This document shows, one piece after another, positions 27,162 to 35,191 of a DNA stretch of 64,000 nt. The stretch covers positions 89,865 through 153,864 of the forward strand of contig JAPKZB010000002.1 of assembly GCA_026393985.1 (NCBI GenBank), given 5' to 3'. Every line of letters begins with the position of its first letter. Position 1 is the first letter of the stretch. The stretch is from Acidobacteriota bacterium (lineage in GTDB: Bacteria; Acidobacteriota; Terriglobia; Bryobacterales; Bryobacteraceae). The position numbers and the translations under genes are program-made. The notes below the pieces were generated by a model, which saw only the letters and a program-made list of their open reading frames with translations, was not told the origin of the DNA and searched no databases.

Positions 27162-28478
27162 CTAGGCCAGAACTCCTTTGACGACCGTGCCGAACACGTC
27201 GGTCAGGCGGAAATCCCGCCCGGCGTAGCGGTAGGTCAACTGCGTGTGGTCGAGCCCCAGGGCATAGAGCATCGTCGCGTGGAGATCGTGAATGGAGACG
27301 CGACTTTCGACAGCCTTGAAGCCGAAATCATCGGTCGCGCCGTGCGCGATGCCGCCGCGGAATCCGCCGCCCGCCACCCACATGGTGAAGCCGTACGGGT
27401 TGTGGTCGCGCCCGGTGCCGCTCTCCGATACCGGCGTGCGGCCGAACTCGCCGCCCCAAACCACCAGCGTCTCTTCGAGCATCCCCCGGCGCTTCAGATC
27501 GGTGATCAAGCCGGCGGCCGCCTGGTCCATGGCGGGAATCTTCTTCTTGTAGGCCGCTTCAATGCCCTTATGGTCGTCCCAATCGCCCGAGCCTACGCTC
27601 ACAAAGCGCACCCCGCGTTCCACCAGCCGCCGCGCGAGCAGGCAACTGTTGCCGAGTGGCGTCTCGCCATAGAGCGCCCGTGTTTCGGCTGACTCCTTGC
27701 GGATGTCAAAGGCGTCGGTGGCCGCGAACTGCATCCGGTAGGCCGCCTCCATCGAAGCGATCCGTCCCGACAGGTAGTCGTCGGGCCCGAACGATTCGTT
27801 GAACCGCCGGTTCAACGCCTGCACCGCGTCGAGTTGGCGCTGTTGCGCCGCCGCGTCGAGCGCCCTATTGCGCAGGTTCGGGATCATTTTTTCGGGCTCC
27901 AGGTCGGCCGTATTCAGCGGCATGCCCTGATGTTCAGCCGGCAGAAACGCCGAACGCGCCGCCGGGCCATTCGCGTTCAAGGCGACAAACGACGGAAGGT
28001 TCTGATTCTCCGCGCCCAGCCCGTAGGAGACCCACGATCCGATCGAAGGCCGGTTAGCGAGAATGGTGCCGGTGTGATACAAACTCGACGCCGGGGTGTG
28101 CGTCGGGTTGAACGAGTACATCGAGCGAATCACGCTGATCTCATCGATGACCGCCCCGAGCCGCGGCAGAATGTCGCTGACCTCTACTCCGTTCCGTCCC
28201 CGCCGGGAGAAGGAAAACGGCGTCGGCATCAGTCCGCCGGTCTGCCGCTCCGTGCGCAACTCTACGCCGCCCGGCCGCTGCCCCTGATACTTCACGAGCA
28301 GCGGCTTGGGGTCAAACAGATCCACCTGCGACGGCCCGCCGGCCAGAAACAGGCTGATCACGCGTTTGGCTTTACCCGGAGTCCGCTGGCCGGTGTAGTG
28401 GCCCATGGCCGCGCCCACACCCAGGTTGCCTAGCAAACCAAAAGCCGCCTGCAGTAACTCCCGCCGAGCTAAGGCCAT
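27162..28478 (-). CDS. DUF1501 protein with Tat-like signal, pair 3
   Basis: The 438-residue protein starts MALARRELLQAAFGLLGNLG, a twin-arginine-like leader. It then shows KRVISLFLAGGPSQVDLFDPKP, LVVWGGEFGRTPVS and the GTGRDHNPYGFTMWVAGGG stretch of the family. The start overlaps the end of the PSD1 gene by 10 nt and its stop is 2 bp from the enolase-superfamily gene. It is therefore the second gene of a four-gene minus-strand operon. Function unknown. Confidence 0.85.
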   Translation of the reverse strand: MALARRELLQAAFGLLGNLGVGAAMGHYTGQRTPGKAKRVISLFLAGGPSQVDLFDPKPLLVKYQGQRPGGVELRTERQTGGLMPTPFSFSRRGRNGVEVSDILPRLGAVIDEISVIRSMYSFNPTHTPASSLYHTGTILANRPSIGSWVSYGLGAENQNLPSFVALNANGPAARSAFLPAEHQGMPLNTADLEPEKMIPNLRNRALDAAAQQRQLDAVQALNRRFNESFGPDDYLSGRIASMEAAYRMQFAATDAFDIRKESAETRALYGETPLGNSCLLARRLVERGVRFVSVGSGDWDDHKGIEAAYKKKIPAMDQAAAGLITDLKRRGMLEETLVVWGGEFGRTPVSESGTGRDHNPYGFTMWVAGGGFRGGIAHGATDDFGFKAVESRVSIHDLHATMLYALGLDHTQLTYRYAGRDFRLTDVFGTVVKGVLA

Positions 28479-30883
28479 AGAATCTCCTCGTTGGTGGACA
28501 GCAGGACATGGGCGTACTCGGTGAGGGTGCCCTTGGCCAGAAAGCGCCGGGCCAGATCGAGCTCGGCCGGGTTCGGATCGCGCCCGAGCAGCCGGCGGTA
28601 GAGCTCCCGCAGGCGCCGCGGCTCGGTGGGGATGTCGTGTACCGCCTTGGCGATGGCGGCGGCGGCATCCTGCACAAACTGGCTGTTGAGCACGAAGAGT
28701 TGTTGCAGCGAGGTCGTCGTCAGGTCGCGGCCCCCACTGCTCTGCATCGGATCGGGAAAGTCGTAATTCTTCAGCAGAGCGCTGAGACGGTTCCGGCTCA
28801 CGCGGCCATAGACGGTCCGCCGCACGTTTTCGGGCGCGTCAATGTCTTGCGAGGGCCCGCCCGCGGTATGGTCCAATCGACCGCTCGCGCGCAACAGCGT
28901 GTCCCGGTAGGCTTCGATATCCATCCGCCGCGGGGCCACGCGCCAGAGCAGCGCATTGGTGGGGTCGGCCTTCATCATCTCGGGCCGCGGGCGGCTGGCC
29001 TGCTGATAGGCGGACGACGTCATGATCTCCCGGTTCAGCCACTTTAACGACCATCCGTGGGCGACAAACTCCCCGGCCAGGTAAGTCAGTAACTCGGGAT
29101 GTGTCGGCGCCTCACCCTGCACGCCAAAGTCGCTCGCCGTCGCGGCCAGCGGCCGGCCGAAGTGCCAGCCCCATACCCGGTTCACCATCACGCGCGCGGC
29201 CAGCGGGGCGGCATCGGTAAAGATCCTTTCGGCCAGTTCCCGGCGTCCCGAGCCCGGGCCCAACCGGTTGTCGCCGCGGGCCAGCACCGACAGGAAGTGC
29301 CGCGGGACGATCGCGCCGGGCGTTGCCACGTTGCCGTTGCGAAACACGGGCACATCCCGCGCCTCGCCCGGCCGGTAGTCGAGAAAGGTGTAGTGCGCGT
29401 CGGTCCCGTCAACATACTGGGCGGCGTCATAGACAGCGTTCATGAACGGTTCGGTCGAAGCCGCATTGCCCCGGCGCCGCGGCCCGGCGCCGCGCGGCTC
29501 GGGCGGAGCCCAGTAGCGCTCCAGGCTGGCCACCAGCGCCGGATACCGCGCCTGCAGCGTCAGCACTTCGCTCTTCAGCGTCTCAATCTCGGCCTTCCAT
29601 TTGGCGACCCGCTGCTCGCTGCCCACCACTGTCGACGCTTCATTCGTCAGCAGGTTGGCCGAGTAGCGCAGATCGATCAGCCGCCTCTGCACCCACAGAT
29701 AGCGGGCTTCAACGGCCGGGTCGACGGCGAACAGCGGCCGTTCGGTGCGCGCCGTCGAGGCAAACACGCCGGCCAGCCCGTAGTAGTCTTTGGTGGGAAT
29801 CGGATCGAACTTATGGTCATGGCAGCGGGCGCAGGCGACGGTCATGCCCAGCAGGCCGCGCGTCACGGCGTCGATCCGCTCGTCCCAGTCATCGGCCAGA
29901 AAGCCCCCGATGACATCGGCCGACAGGCGCTGGTCTTTGTGATAGACCGGCGCGGCGCCCAGGTAGCCCAGCGCCCGCCAGTCATTGCGCGGCGCATCCG
30001 GCATCAGATCCGCGGCCAGTTGCAATTTCACGAAGCGGTCGTAGGGGACGTCGCGGTTGATCGCCTCGATGATCCAGTCGCGGTAACGCCAGGCGTAGGG
30101 GTAGGGCTGGTTGGTCGCTTCGGCCGTGGCGTTGTCCTCGCCGTAGCGGGCCACGTCCATCCAGTGGCGGCCCCAACGTTCGCCGTACTGGGGCAGCGCC
30201 AGCAGTTTATCAATCAGCTTGGGCCAGGCCTCGGGGGAAGGATCGGCCGCGAAGGCCTCGACCTCTTCGTAGGTTGGTTGGAAACCGACCAGGTCTATGT
30301 AGGCGCGGCGCACCAGCGTCCGCCGGTCCGCCGCGGGCGATGGACGGAAGCCGCCGGCTTCCAGTTTGGCCAGCACAAACGCATCGAGCGGCTTGCGCGG
30401 CCACGCCGCCTGGCGCACCGGTGGCGCTGCCGCTGGGGTCAGCGGTTGAAAAGCCCACCACTGGCGGCCCGCCTCGACACTCATGCCGCGCAGCGGGGTG
30501 GTCACAGTGCCGGGCGCGGCTGCCGCGCGTGGGTCGACGGCGCCCGCGGCAATCCAGGCTTCAAAATCGGCAATCACCGCCGCCGCCAGCTTGCCTGTGG
30601 GCGGCATCTGCAGATGCGGGTCGGCATAGCGGAGCGCGGTCAACAAACGGCTGGCCGCTGGTTTACCAGGCGCTACGATGGGACCGTTGACGCCGCCCGC
30701 CGCCAGGCCGTCTTTCGTATCGAGCACCAGTCCCCCCATCGGCGCCTTGCTCTTGGCCGAGTGGCAGGAGTAACAATGGGTGGCCAGCACGGGACGAATC
30801 CGCGCTTCAAAAAACTTGGAATCGACAGGCTGCCCGAGCAGGGAAACACCGGTCGCGATCGTCAGCCAGAGAGGACGCAGCAT
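28469..30883 (-). CDS. PSD1 protein with N-terminal cytochrome c-like domain, pair 3
   Basis: The 804-residue exported protein has a leader (LTIATGVSLLGQ), a cytochrome c-like domain with CYSCH near residue 38 and the late LQMPPTG Met. The DUF1549 region has RYGEDNATAE and CARCHDHKFDP, and the DUF1553 region ends in STNEEILWP. It differs from pairs 1 and 2 in the RYAD motif, which here reads RYGED. It is the first gene of a minus-strand operon continuing through DUF1501, an enolase-superfamily enzyme and a crotonase-like protein. This ties a PSD1/DUF1501 pair physically to sugar-acid chemistry. Confidence 0.85.
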   Translation of the reverse strand: MLRPLWLTIATGVSLLGQPVDSKFFEARIRPVLATHCYSCHSAKSKAPMGGLVLDTKDGLAAGGVNGPIVAPGKPAASRLLTALRYADPHLQMPPTGKLAAAVIADFEAWIAAGAVDPRAAAAPGTVTTPLRGMSVEAGRQWWAFQPLTPAAAPPVRQAAWPRKPLDAFVLAKLEAGGFRPSPAADRRTLVRRAYIDLVGFQPTYEEVEAFAADPSPEAWPKLIDKLLALPQYGERWGRHWMDVARYGEDNATAEATNQPYPYAWRYRDWIIEAINRDVPYDRFVKLQLAADLMPDAPRNDWRALGYLGAAPVYHKDQRLSADVIGGFLADDWDERIDAVTRGLLGMTVACARCHDHKFDPIPTKDYYGLAGVFASTARTERPLFAVDPAVEARYLWVQRRLIDLRYSANLLTNEASTVVGSEQRVAKWKAEIETLKSEVLTLQARYPALVASLERYWAPPEPRGAGPRRRGNAASTEPFMNAVYDAAQYVDGTDAHYTFLDYRPGEARDVPVFRNGNVATPGAIVPRHFLSVLARGDNRLGPGSGRRELAERIFTDAAPLAARVMVNRVWGWHFGRPLAATASDFGVQGEAPTHPELLTYLAGEFVAHGWSLKWLNREIMTSSAYQQASRPRPEMMKADPTNALLWRVAPRRMDIEAYRDTLLRASGRLDHTAGGPSQDIDAPENVRRTVYGRVSRNRLSALLKNYDFPDPMQSSGGRDLTTTSLQQLFVLNSQFVQDAAAAIAKAVHDIPTEPRRLRELYRRLLGRDPNPAELDLARRFLAKGTLTEYAHVLLSTNEEILWP

Positions 30884-30922
30884 GAGGAATCTTCTCTAGA
30901 GTATCGCGGCGGGCGCCCTTGG

Positions 30923-31432
30923 CTACGGGGTCTGTTCGCCATGCGCCGGCCGCGACAGGTGGGCATAAAAGCCCAGGTCCCGCTGCGTGTAAAGCTTCGT
31001 GAGAAGTTGAATCTGTCCGGCGTGCAAGGCGAAATGATCGACCACCTGGTACACGGCATCGAGCACCGGAATATCATAGCCCTGCACCTGCACCCGCTCG
31101 AGCAACCGCTCCTCGCTCAGACCGGCGAAGACGGCGACCGCCGCCTCCACCGTCTCTCCGAGCTGTTGCCGCAGTTCCGCCTTGGTGACGCCGCCCTTGG
31201 CCGCAAACTCAGCCTCCCGCCGGCGGATATCGCCGGCGCCACCTACCGCGGACACCGCCCACTGCCGGACGTTGCCGGTAAGATGCAGCACCAGATTGCC
31301 CACCGCATTCTCCGCCTCACTGCCCCGCCGCCAGATCTGCTCCTCGGTCAGCAGATCCAGGCAAACGTCCAAACGTTGCGTTAACTGCCGTAACTTTCGA
31401 ATTGAGTACTCCCGGAATAGAAACGCGACCAT
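30923..31432 (-). CDS. DinB-like (DUF1572/DUF664 type) four-helix protein
   Basis: The 169-residue protein is a predicted four-helix bundle with three spaced histidines placed for metal binding: one in LVLHLTGNVRQW and two in VDHFALHAGQI. This is the DinB/YfiT pattern. Many such proteins are thiol-S-transferases using bacillithiol or mycothiol, or have no known role; nothing here identifies the thiol. A TACGCT hexamer lies 7 nt before the ATG, so the message is probably leaderless. It is divergent from the first triple-repeat protein gene, with 23 bp between the start codons. Confidence 0.8.
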   Translation of the reverse strand: MVAFLFREYSIRKLRQLTQRLDVCLDLLTEEQIWRRGSEAENAVGNLVLHLTGNVRQWAVSAVGGAGDIRRREAEFAAKGGVTKAELRQQLGETVEAAVAVFAGLSEERLLERVQVQGYDIPVLDAVYQVVDHFALHAGQIQLLTKLYTQRDLGFYAHLSRPAHGEQTP

Positions 31433-31439
31433 CCCGCGA

Positions 31440-31445
31440 AGCGTA
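31440..31445 (-). promoter_or_regulatory. -10 element of the DinB-like gene
   Basis: AGCGTA reads TACGCT on the minus strand and lies exactly 7 nt before the ATG at 31432. The same hexamer and spacing occur before the PLP-enzyme gene at 43482. Confidence 0.4.
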
Positions 31446-31455
31446 CCACAGCCAT

Positions 31456-32052
31456 ATGTCTTTAAGAATCCTTTCTCTCCTGACTCTCGCGGCCTCCGCG
31501 CTTTGCGCCGCCGACAACGTCACAAAGTTCGACTACCGGGTCCTCGCCACGAACAAAACCTCGACCATGGAAAAAGAGATTAATGAGGCTGCCGCCGAGG
31601 GCTATGTCTTCGCCGGGGCCATGGGGGGCGAGTCTGCCTTCCGCGGGAATCAGATGGTTACGGTAATGAAGAAAGATCTCAACAAGCCGGCTACGGGCCG
31701 CCGGTACAAAGTGCTGGCGACGGTGAAAACTTCCACCCTCGCCAAAGAGTTGAATGATGCGGGTAAGGAGGGTTTCGCCTACTGCGGCCAAACCATCTAC
31801 AGTACGACCTTCGGGGGCCGGGAAGTCGCGTTGGTTCTCGAGTACAACCCGGAGAACAAAGGGACCCGGATTCAGTACAAGCTCGCCGCAACCGCCCGGA
31901 CTTCGACCATGCAGAAGGAACTGAGCCCGGCGGGCGAGCAGGGCTTTCTGTTTCAGGGCATGGTAGTCGGCAACACCGTCTTTGGGGGCTCGGAAGTAAT
32001 TTCGATCCTCCAAAAGTCGGTCCGGGAGGCCCATCTGCAGGCGTCCCGCTAA
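31456..32052 (+). CDS. Exported protein of three ~48-residue repeats (paralogue A)
   Basis: The 198-residue protein has a signal peptide (about residues 1-19, ending ALCAA) and three internal repeats at about residues 26-73, 84-130 and 141-187. The shared pattern is Y-K-x-L/A-A-T-x-K-T-S-T-x-x-K-E-L-N-x-A-G-x-E-G-F, then G-x-x-x-x-x-T-x-F-G-G-x-E-V. Each unit should form a beta-alpha-beta-beta structure and faintly recalls DUF4177 domains. No catalytic residue is evident. Repeat 2 alone has a cysteine (FAYCGQT). A close paralogue follows 145 bp downstream. Function unknown; an envelope location is inferred from the leader. The ATG at 31456 is chosen because it begins the signal peptide. Confidence 0.75.
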   Translation: MSLRILSLLTLAASALCAADNVTKFDYRVLATNKTSTMEKEINEAAAEGYVFAGAMGGESAFRGNQMVTVMKKDLNKPATGRRYKVLATVKTSTLAKELNDAGKEGFAYCGQTIYSTTFGGREVALVLEYNPENKGTRIQYKLAATARTSTMQKELSPAGEQGFLFQGMVVGNTVFGGSEVISILQKSVREAHLQASR

Positions 32053-32082
32053 TCGCCCCCCCGGCGCCCGTCACGGTTTTGC

Positions 32083-32109
32083 TTGCCGCCCGGCTCCCCT
32101 GGGCGGCAA
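32083..32109 (+). terminator. Stem-loop between the two triple-repeat genes
   Basis: TTGCCGCCC (32083-32091) pairs perfectly with GGGCGGCAA (32101-32109) around a 9-nt loop, 31 bp after the stop of paralogue A. There is only a weak downstream T-stretch, so termination efficiency is uncertain. The downstream paralogue has its own -10 element. Confidence 0.5.
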
Positions 32110-32185
32110 TCGCCTTTGGGGCCCTTCCGGCTCATTAGAGATTTGCCGCGCCCGCTGGCGTCGGTGGACGCGATGATCGGCATGC

Positions 32186-32191
32186 TACAAT
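32186..32191 (+). promoter_or_regulatory. -10 element of paralogue B
   Basis: TACAAT lies 6 nt before the ATG at 32198, with no Shine-Dalgarno sequence between. A leaderless message is implied. Confidence 0.45.
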
Positions 32192-32197
32192 CCCGGA

Positions 32198-32764
32198 ATG
32201 CGCTTTCGTTTTCTCTCCGCCCTGATCCTCACGGCTGGTCTCCTCGCGGCGGCAGAGGCCAAGCTGGACTATCGCGTCCTGGCGACCAGCAAGTCTTCCA
32301 CGATGGAAAAGGAGCTCAACGCCGCCGCTGCCGAGGGTTATATCTTCGCCGGCGTCATGGGCGGAGAATCTGCTTTTGGCGGCAGTGAGGTCATCTCGAT
32401 CATGAAGAAAGATGCTAACGTCGCAACGAAGGGTCGGAAGTATAAGCTGGTGGCGACCTCAAAAACCTCGACCCTCGAAAAGGAGCTCAATCAGGCGGGA
32501 GAAGAGGGTTTCGCTTATTGTGGCCAGACAGTGTTCGCCTCCACCTTCGGGGGCAGGGAAGTGGCCGTGATTCTCGAACTGAACCCGGACAGCAAAGCGG
32601 GCCAGATTCAGTACAAGCTGGCCGCCACCTCCAAAACCTCGACCATGCAGAAAGAGCTAAGTCAGGCCGGAGAGCAGGGATTCATCTTCCAGGGCGTTGT
32701 CGTGGGAAAAACCGCCTTTGGCGGCAGCGAAGTGATTTCCATCCTCCAGAAGTCCGTTCAGTAA
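32198..32764 (+). CDS. Exported protein of three ~48-residue repeats (paralogue B)
   Basis: The 188-residue protein has a signal peptide (about residues 1-21) and three repeats at about residues 24-71, 82-128 and 139-185, matching paralogue A unit by unit. Position-matched units of A and B (for example GFAYCGQT in unit 2 of both) are closer to each other than units within one protein. The triplication therefore preceded the gene duplication. It has its own -10 element. Function unknown. Confidence 0.75.
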   Translation: MRFRFLSALILTAGLLAAAEAKLDYRVLATSKSSTMEKELNAAAAEGYIFAGVMGGESAFGGSEVISIMKKDANVATKGRKYKLVATSKTSTLEKELNQAGEEGFAYCGQTVFASTFGGREVAVILELNPDSKAGQIQYKLAATSKTSTMQKELSQAGEQGFIFQGVVVGKTAFGGSEVISILQKSVQ

Positions 32765-32771
32765 GCCGGCT

Positions 32772-33677
32772 TCAGAGCTTCTCGGTGATGGTCACCGCTT
32801 GCGTGACCTGGAACCGGAGCAGCGTCTCGGCGGGCAGCACAGCTGGTTTGCCGCGGGTGGCCAGCACCGTTCCGGCGCCCGCCGCCCCGCCCGCTCCGGC
32901 GCCTATCGCCGCCCCTTTCCCTTTGCCCGCGATCGCGCCGATCGCTGCGCCAATCCCGGTGGCGATGCCTACCTTCGCGGCGTCACTCTTGGTGGTGTCC
33001 GGACCTTTCTGCAAAAAAGCATCGGTCACAATCGGCACCCGCTGATTGTCTGCCGTAGTGATCTCGGTCAAGGCCAACTGCAGAACCGCTACCCCCTTCA
33101 CCCTCCCCGCCCGCTCCCGGTCCACGATCTTGCCGCTCACCCGCGCCCCGCGCTCGGCAATCACAAACCCATCGATCACGAGCGGTTCGGCCAGCGATGC
33201 GCTAAACGAGTCGCCCGTCGCGTTCTTCTCACTGTCGAGCGTCTCGCCCAGACGGATGGCGATCACCGAACCCGCCTTGAGTGTTACCTTCATCGGTTCC
33301 GGCGGCGGCGGAGGAGGCGGGGGCGGCGGAGCCGCGGGGCGCGTTTGGGCTACCGGTGCCGCCGGTTCGGCGACCGGCGAATTGAGCACCGGCACCGGTA
33401 CCGGCACCGGTCGGGGCGTGGCGGACGCCGTGGCGTCTGCAGTGGGAGCCGGAGCGGAAGCCGCGCCGGGCCGCTTAGCCACCGGTTTAAAGGCATGTTC
33501 GCGCACCGGTGGCGGCGCCGCCGCGGGCGCACTCGGCGGTGGAGCCGAACCGAGCGGCTGGGCTTCAATCGGCGCATCGGCAGTCGCGGCGGCCTGTGGA
33601 GCGGCGGCCGGCTTTGTACAAGAAGACACGGCGCCCACGGCTACCGCCAAACTCAAGACAAGAATGCACTTTTTCAT
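32772..33677 (-). CDS. Proline-rich glycine-zipper lipoprotein
   Basis: The 301-residue protein has a lipoprotein leader with the lipobox AVSSC (Cys20). A low-complexity Ala/Pro-rich linker follows, including a run of ten prolines. A beta-rich domain (about 140-230, VTLKAGSVIAIRLGETLDSEKN) comes next. A glycine zipper (about 245-280, GIATGIGAAIGAIAGKGKGAAIG) and a final LPAETLLRFQVTQAVTI strand complete it. The last two parts recur in acidobacterial envelope proteins of unknown role. The ATG at 33675-33677 starts the leader and is preceded by AGAGGG. It converges on paralogue B (7-bp gap) and is divergent from dusB. Confidence 0.65.
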   Translation of the reverse strand: MKKCILVLSLAVAVGAVSSCTKPAAAPQAAATADAPIEAQPLGSAPPPSAPAAAPPPVREHAFKPVAKRPGAASAPAPTADATASATPRPVPVPVPVLNSPVAEPAAPVAQTRPAAPPPPPPPPPPEPMKVTLKAGSVIAIRLGETLDSEKNATGDSFSASLAEPLVIDGFVIAERGARVSGKIVDRERAGRVKGVAVLQLALTEITTADNQRVPIVTDAFLQKGPDTTKSDAAKVGIATGIGAAIGAIAGKGKGAAIGAGAGGAAGAGTVLATRGKPAVLPAETLLRFQVTQAVTITEKL

Positions 33678-33713
33678 GATCAGACCCTCTTTCGTTCCTA
33701 CAATGGGCGTTCG

Positions 33714-33719
33714 TACAAT
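33714..33719 (+). promoter_or_regulatory. -10 element of dusB
   Basis: TACAAT lies 6 nt before the ATG at 33726. The intervening GGAGAG resembles a Shine-Dalgarno but is too close to the ATG if transcription starts 6-7 nt after the -10. A leaderless start is therefore the simpler reading. Confidence 0.4.
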
Positions 33720-33725
33720 GGAGAG

Positions 33726-34736
33726 ATGCAGGTTATCGACTTTCCGCGCGGCTACGCCATGGGCCCGGTTCCTATTCAACCGGCGACCGTTCTGGCGCCC
33801 ATGGCGGGCATCACCGATACTGTCTTCCGCCGCCTGATCCGGAATCAGGGCCACTGTGGCCTCATTATGACCGAGTTCACCAGTTCACACGGCGTTGTAG
33901 GGTCAGATGGTGGCAGACGCAAGAAAAGTTTCAACTACTTGCTCTTTGAGCCCGAAGAACACCCGATCAGCTCGCAACTGTTCGGTTCCGATCCCAAGGT
34001 GATGGCCGAAGCGGCCCGCATCTGCGAAGACATCGGCTTCGATGCGGTCGACATCAACTTCGGCTGCCCGGTCAAGAAGGTAACCAAATGCAACGGCGGC
34101 TCGGGCTGCCTGCGGGATCTTGACCTCGTCCGCAACATCCTCGAAAGTGTCAAAGCGGCCATCAAAATCCCCCTGACCATGAAGTTCCGCGCCGGCTGGA
34201 ACGACCGCGAACTCGTTCACGTCAAAATGGCCCGGATGGCCGAGGACATCGGCGTCGCCGCCATGGCGCTGCATCCCCGCACCCGCGAGCAGGGCTATTC
34301 CGGCTCCGCCGATTGGACCCGCATCGCCGAGGTCAAGGATGCCGTCAAGGTCCCTGTCATCGGCAACGGCGATATTCTTACCCCCGAAGATGCCGTCCGC
34401 ATGTACCGGCAGACCAACTGCGACGCGGTGATGATCGGTCGCGCGGCCTCCTCCAATCCCTGGATCTTCCGCCAGATCGGCGAGTATCTCGCCACCGGCG
34501 AATACTGGGAGCCCAGCGAAATGGACCGCTATGAGATCATGAGCCGGTACTACCGCATGCTCGACGAAGAGGAGATCCCCGACACGATCGGCAAGATGAA
34601 GCAGTTCGCCAGCTACTTCACGCACGGGGTGCGCAACGGCGCCAAACTGCGCGTTGAAATCTATCACGCCAAGTCCGCGCAGGAGATCCGCAGCCTCGTC
34701 GACCGCTTCTTTGCCGGCGAACTGGTGGCTGCGTGA
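33726..34736 (+). CDS. dusB: tRNA-dihydrouridine synthase B
   Basis: The 336-residue flavoprotein reduces specific uridines in tRNA D-loops using NADPH. Family marks are APMAGITDTVFRRL at the N-terminus, the catalytic cysteine in DINFGCPVKKVTKCNGG, MKFRAGWND and VIGNGDI. The first gene of a plus-strand operon, its TGA overlaps the GTG start of rnhA (GTGA). The reading frame is open about 300 codons upstream, but that part is antisense to the lipoprotein gene. The -10 element supports the ATG at 33726. Confidence 0.93.
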   Translation: MQVIDFPRGYAMGPVPIQPATVLAPMAGITDTVFRRLIRNQGHCGLIMTEFTSSHGVVGSDGGRRKKSFNYLLFEPEEHPISSQLFGSDPKVMAEAARICEDIGFDAVDINFGCPVKKVTKCNGGSGCLRDLDLVRNILESVKAAIKIPLTMKFRAGWNDRELVHVKMARMAEDIGVAAMALHPRTREQGYSGSADWTRIAEVKDAVKVPVIGNGDILTPEDAVRMYRQTNCDAVMIGRAASSNPWIFRQIGEYLATGEYWEPSEMDRYEIMSRYYRMLDEEEIPDTIGKMKQFASYFTHGVRNGAKLRVEIYHAKSAQEIRSLVDRFFAGELVAA

Positions 34737-35176
34737 AGAAAGTGCAGTTGATCACCGACGGCGCCTGCCTCGGCAACCCCGGCCCGGGCGGCTGGGCCTG
34801 CGTGCTCCGCTTTGGCGAGCACACCAAAGAGATGTACGGCTCCGAGAAAGCCACGACGAACAATCGCATGGAACTCACCGCCGCCATCAAGGGCCTGGCG
34901 ATCCTCAAGGAGCAGTGCGAAGTTACCGTCACCACCGACTCCGAGTATGTCAAGAACGGCATCACCCAGTGGATTCACGGCTGGAAGAAACGCGGCTGGG
35001 TGAAGGCCGACAAATCGCCCGTCATCAACCGGGACCTCTGGGAAGAACTCGACCATCAGGTCACCCGCCACCACACCCACTGGCACTGGACCAAAGGCCA
35101 CGCCAACCACGCCGACAATAACCGCTGCGACGAACTGGCCACCCGCGCGGCGCGCGAACAGAGCAGCCACGAGTAA
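34733..35176 (+). CDS. rnhA: Ribonuclease HI
   Basis: The 147-residue enzyme removes RNA from RNA-DNA hybrids. All four catalytic carboxylates are visible: Asp in ITDGACLGNPGPGG, Glu in NNRMELTAAI, Asp in TTDSEYV and Asp in DNNRCDELA. The handle-region basic stretch (GWKKRGWVKAD) is also present. The start is GTG 34733, overlapping the dusB stop. The length (about 150) is normal for bacterial RNase HI. Confidence 0.95.
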   Translation: MKKVQLITDGACLGNPGPGGWACVLRFGEHTKEMYGSEKATTNNRMELTAAIKGLAILKEQCEVTVTTDSEYVKNGITQWIHGWKKRGWVKADKSPVINRDLWEELDHQVTRHHTHWHWTKGHANHADNNRCDELATRAAREQSSHE

Positions 35177-35191
35177 GGGAAACAGCAACTT

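Noticed and set aside
33301..33420. Repetitive GGCACCGGTACCGG-type and GGCGGAGG-type sequence resembling a microsatellite.
   Set aside because: It encodes the Val-Pro and poly-Pro runs of the lipoprotein linker, so it is explained by the gene.
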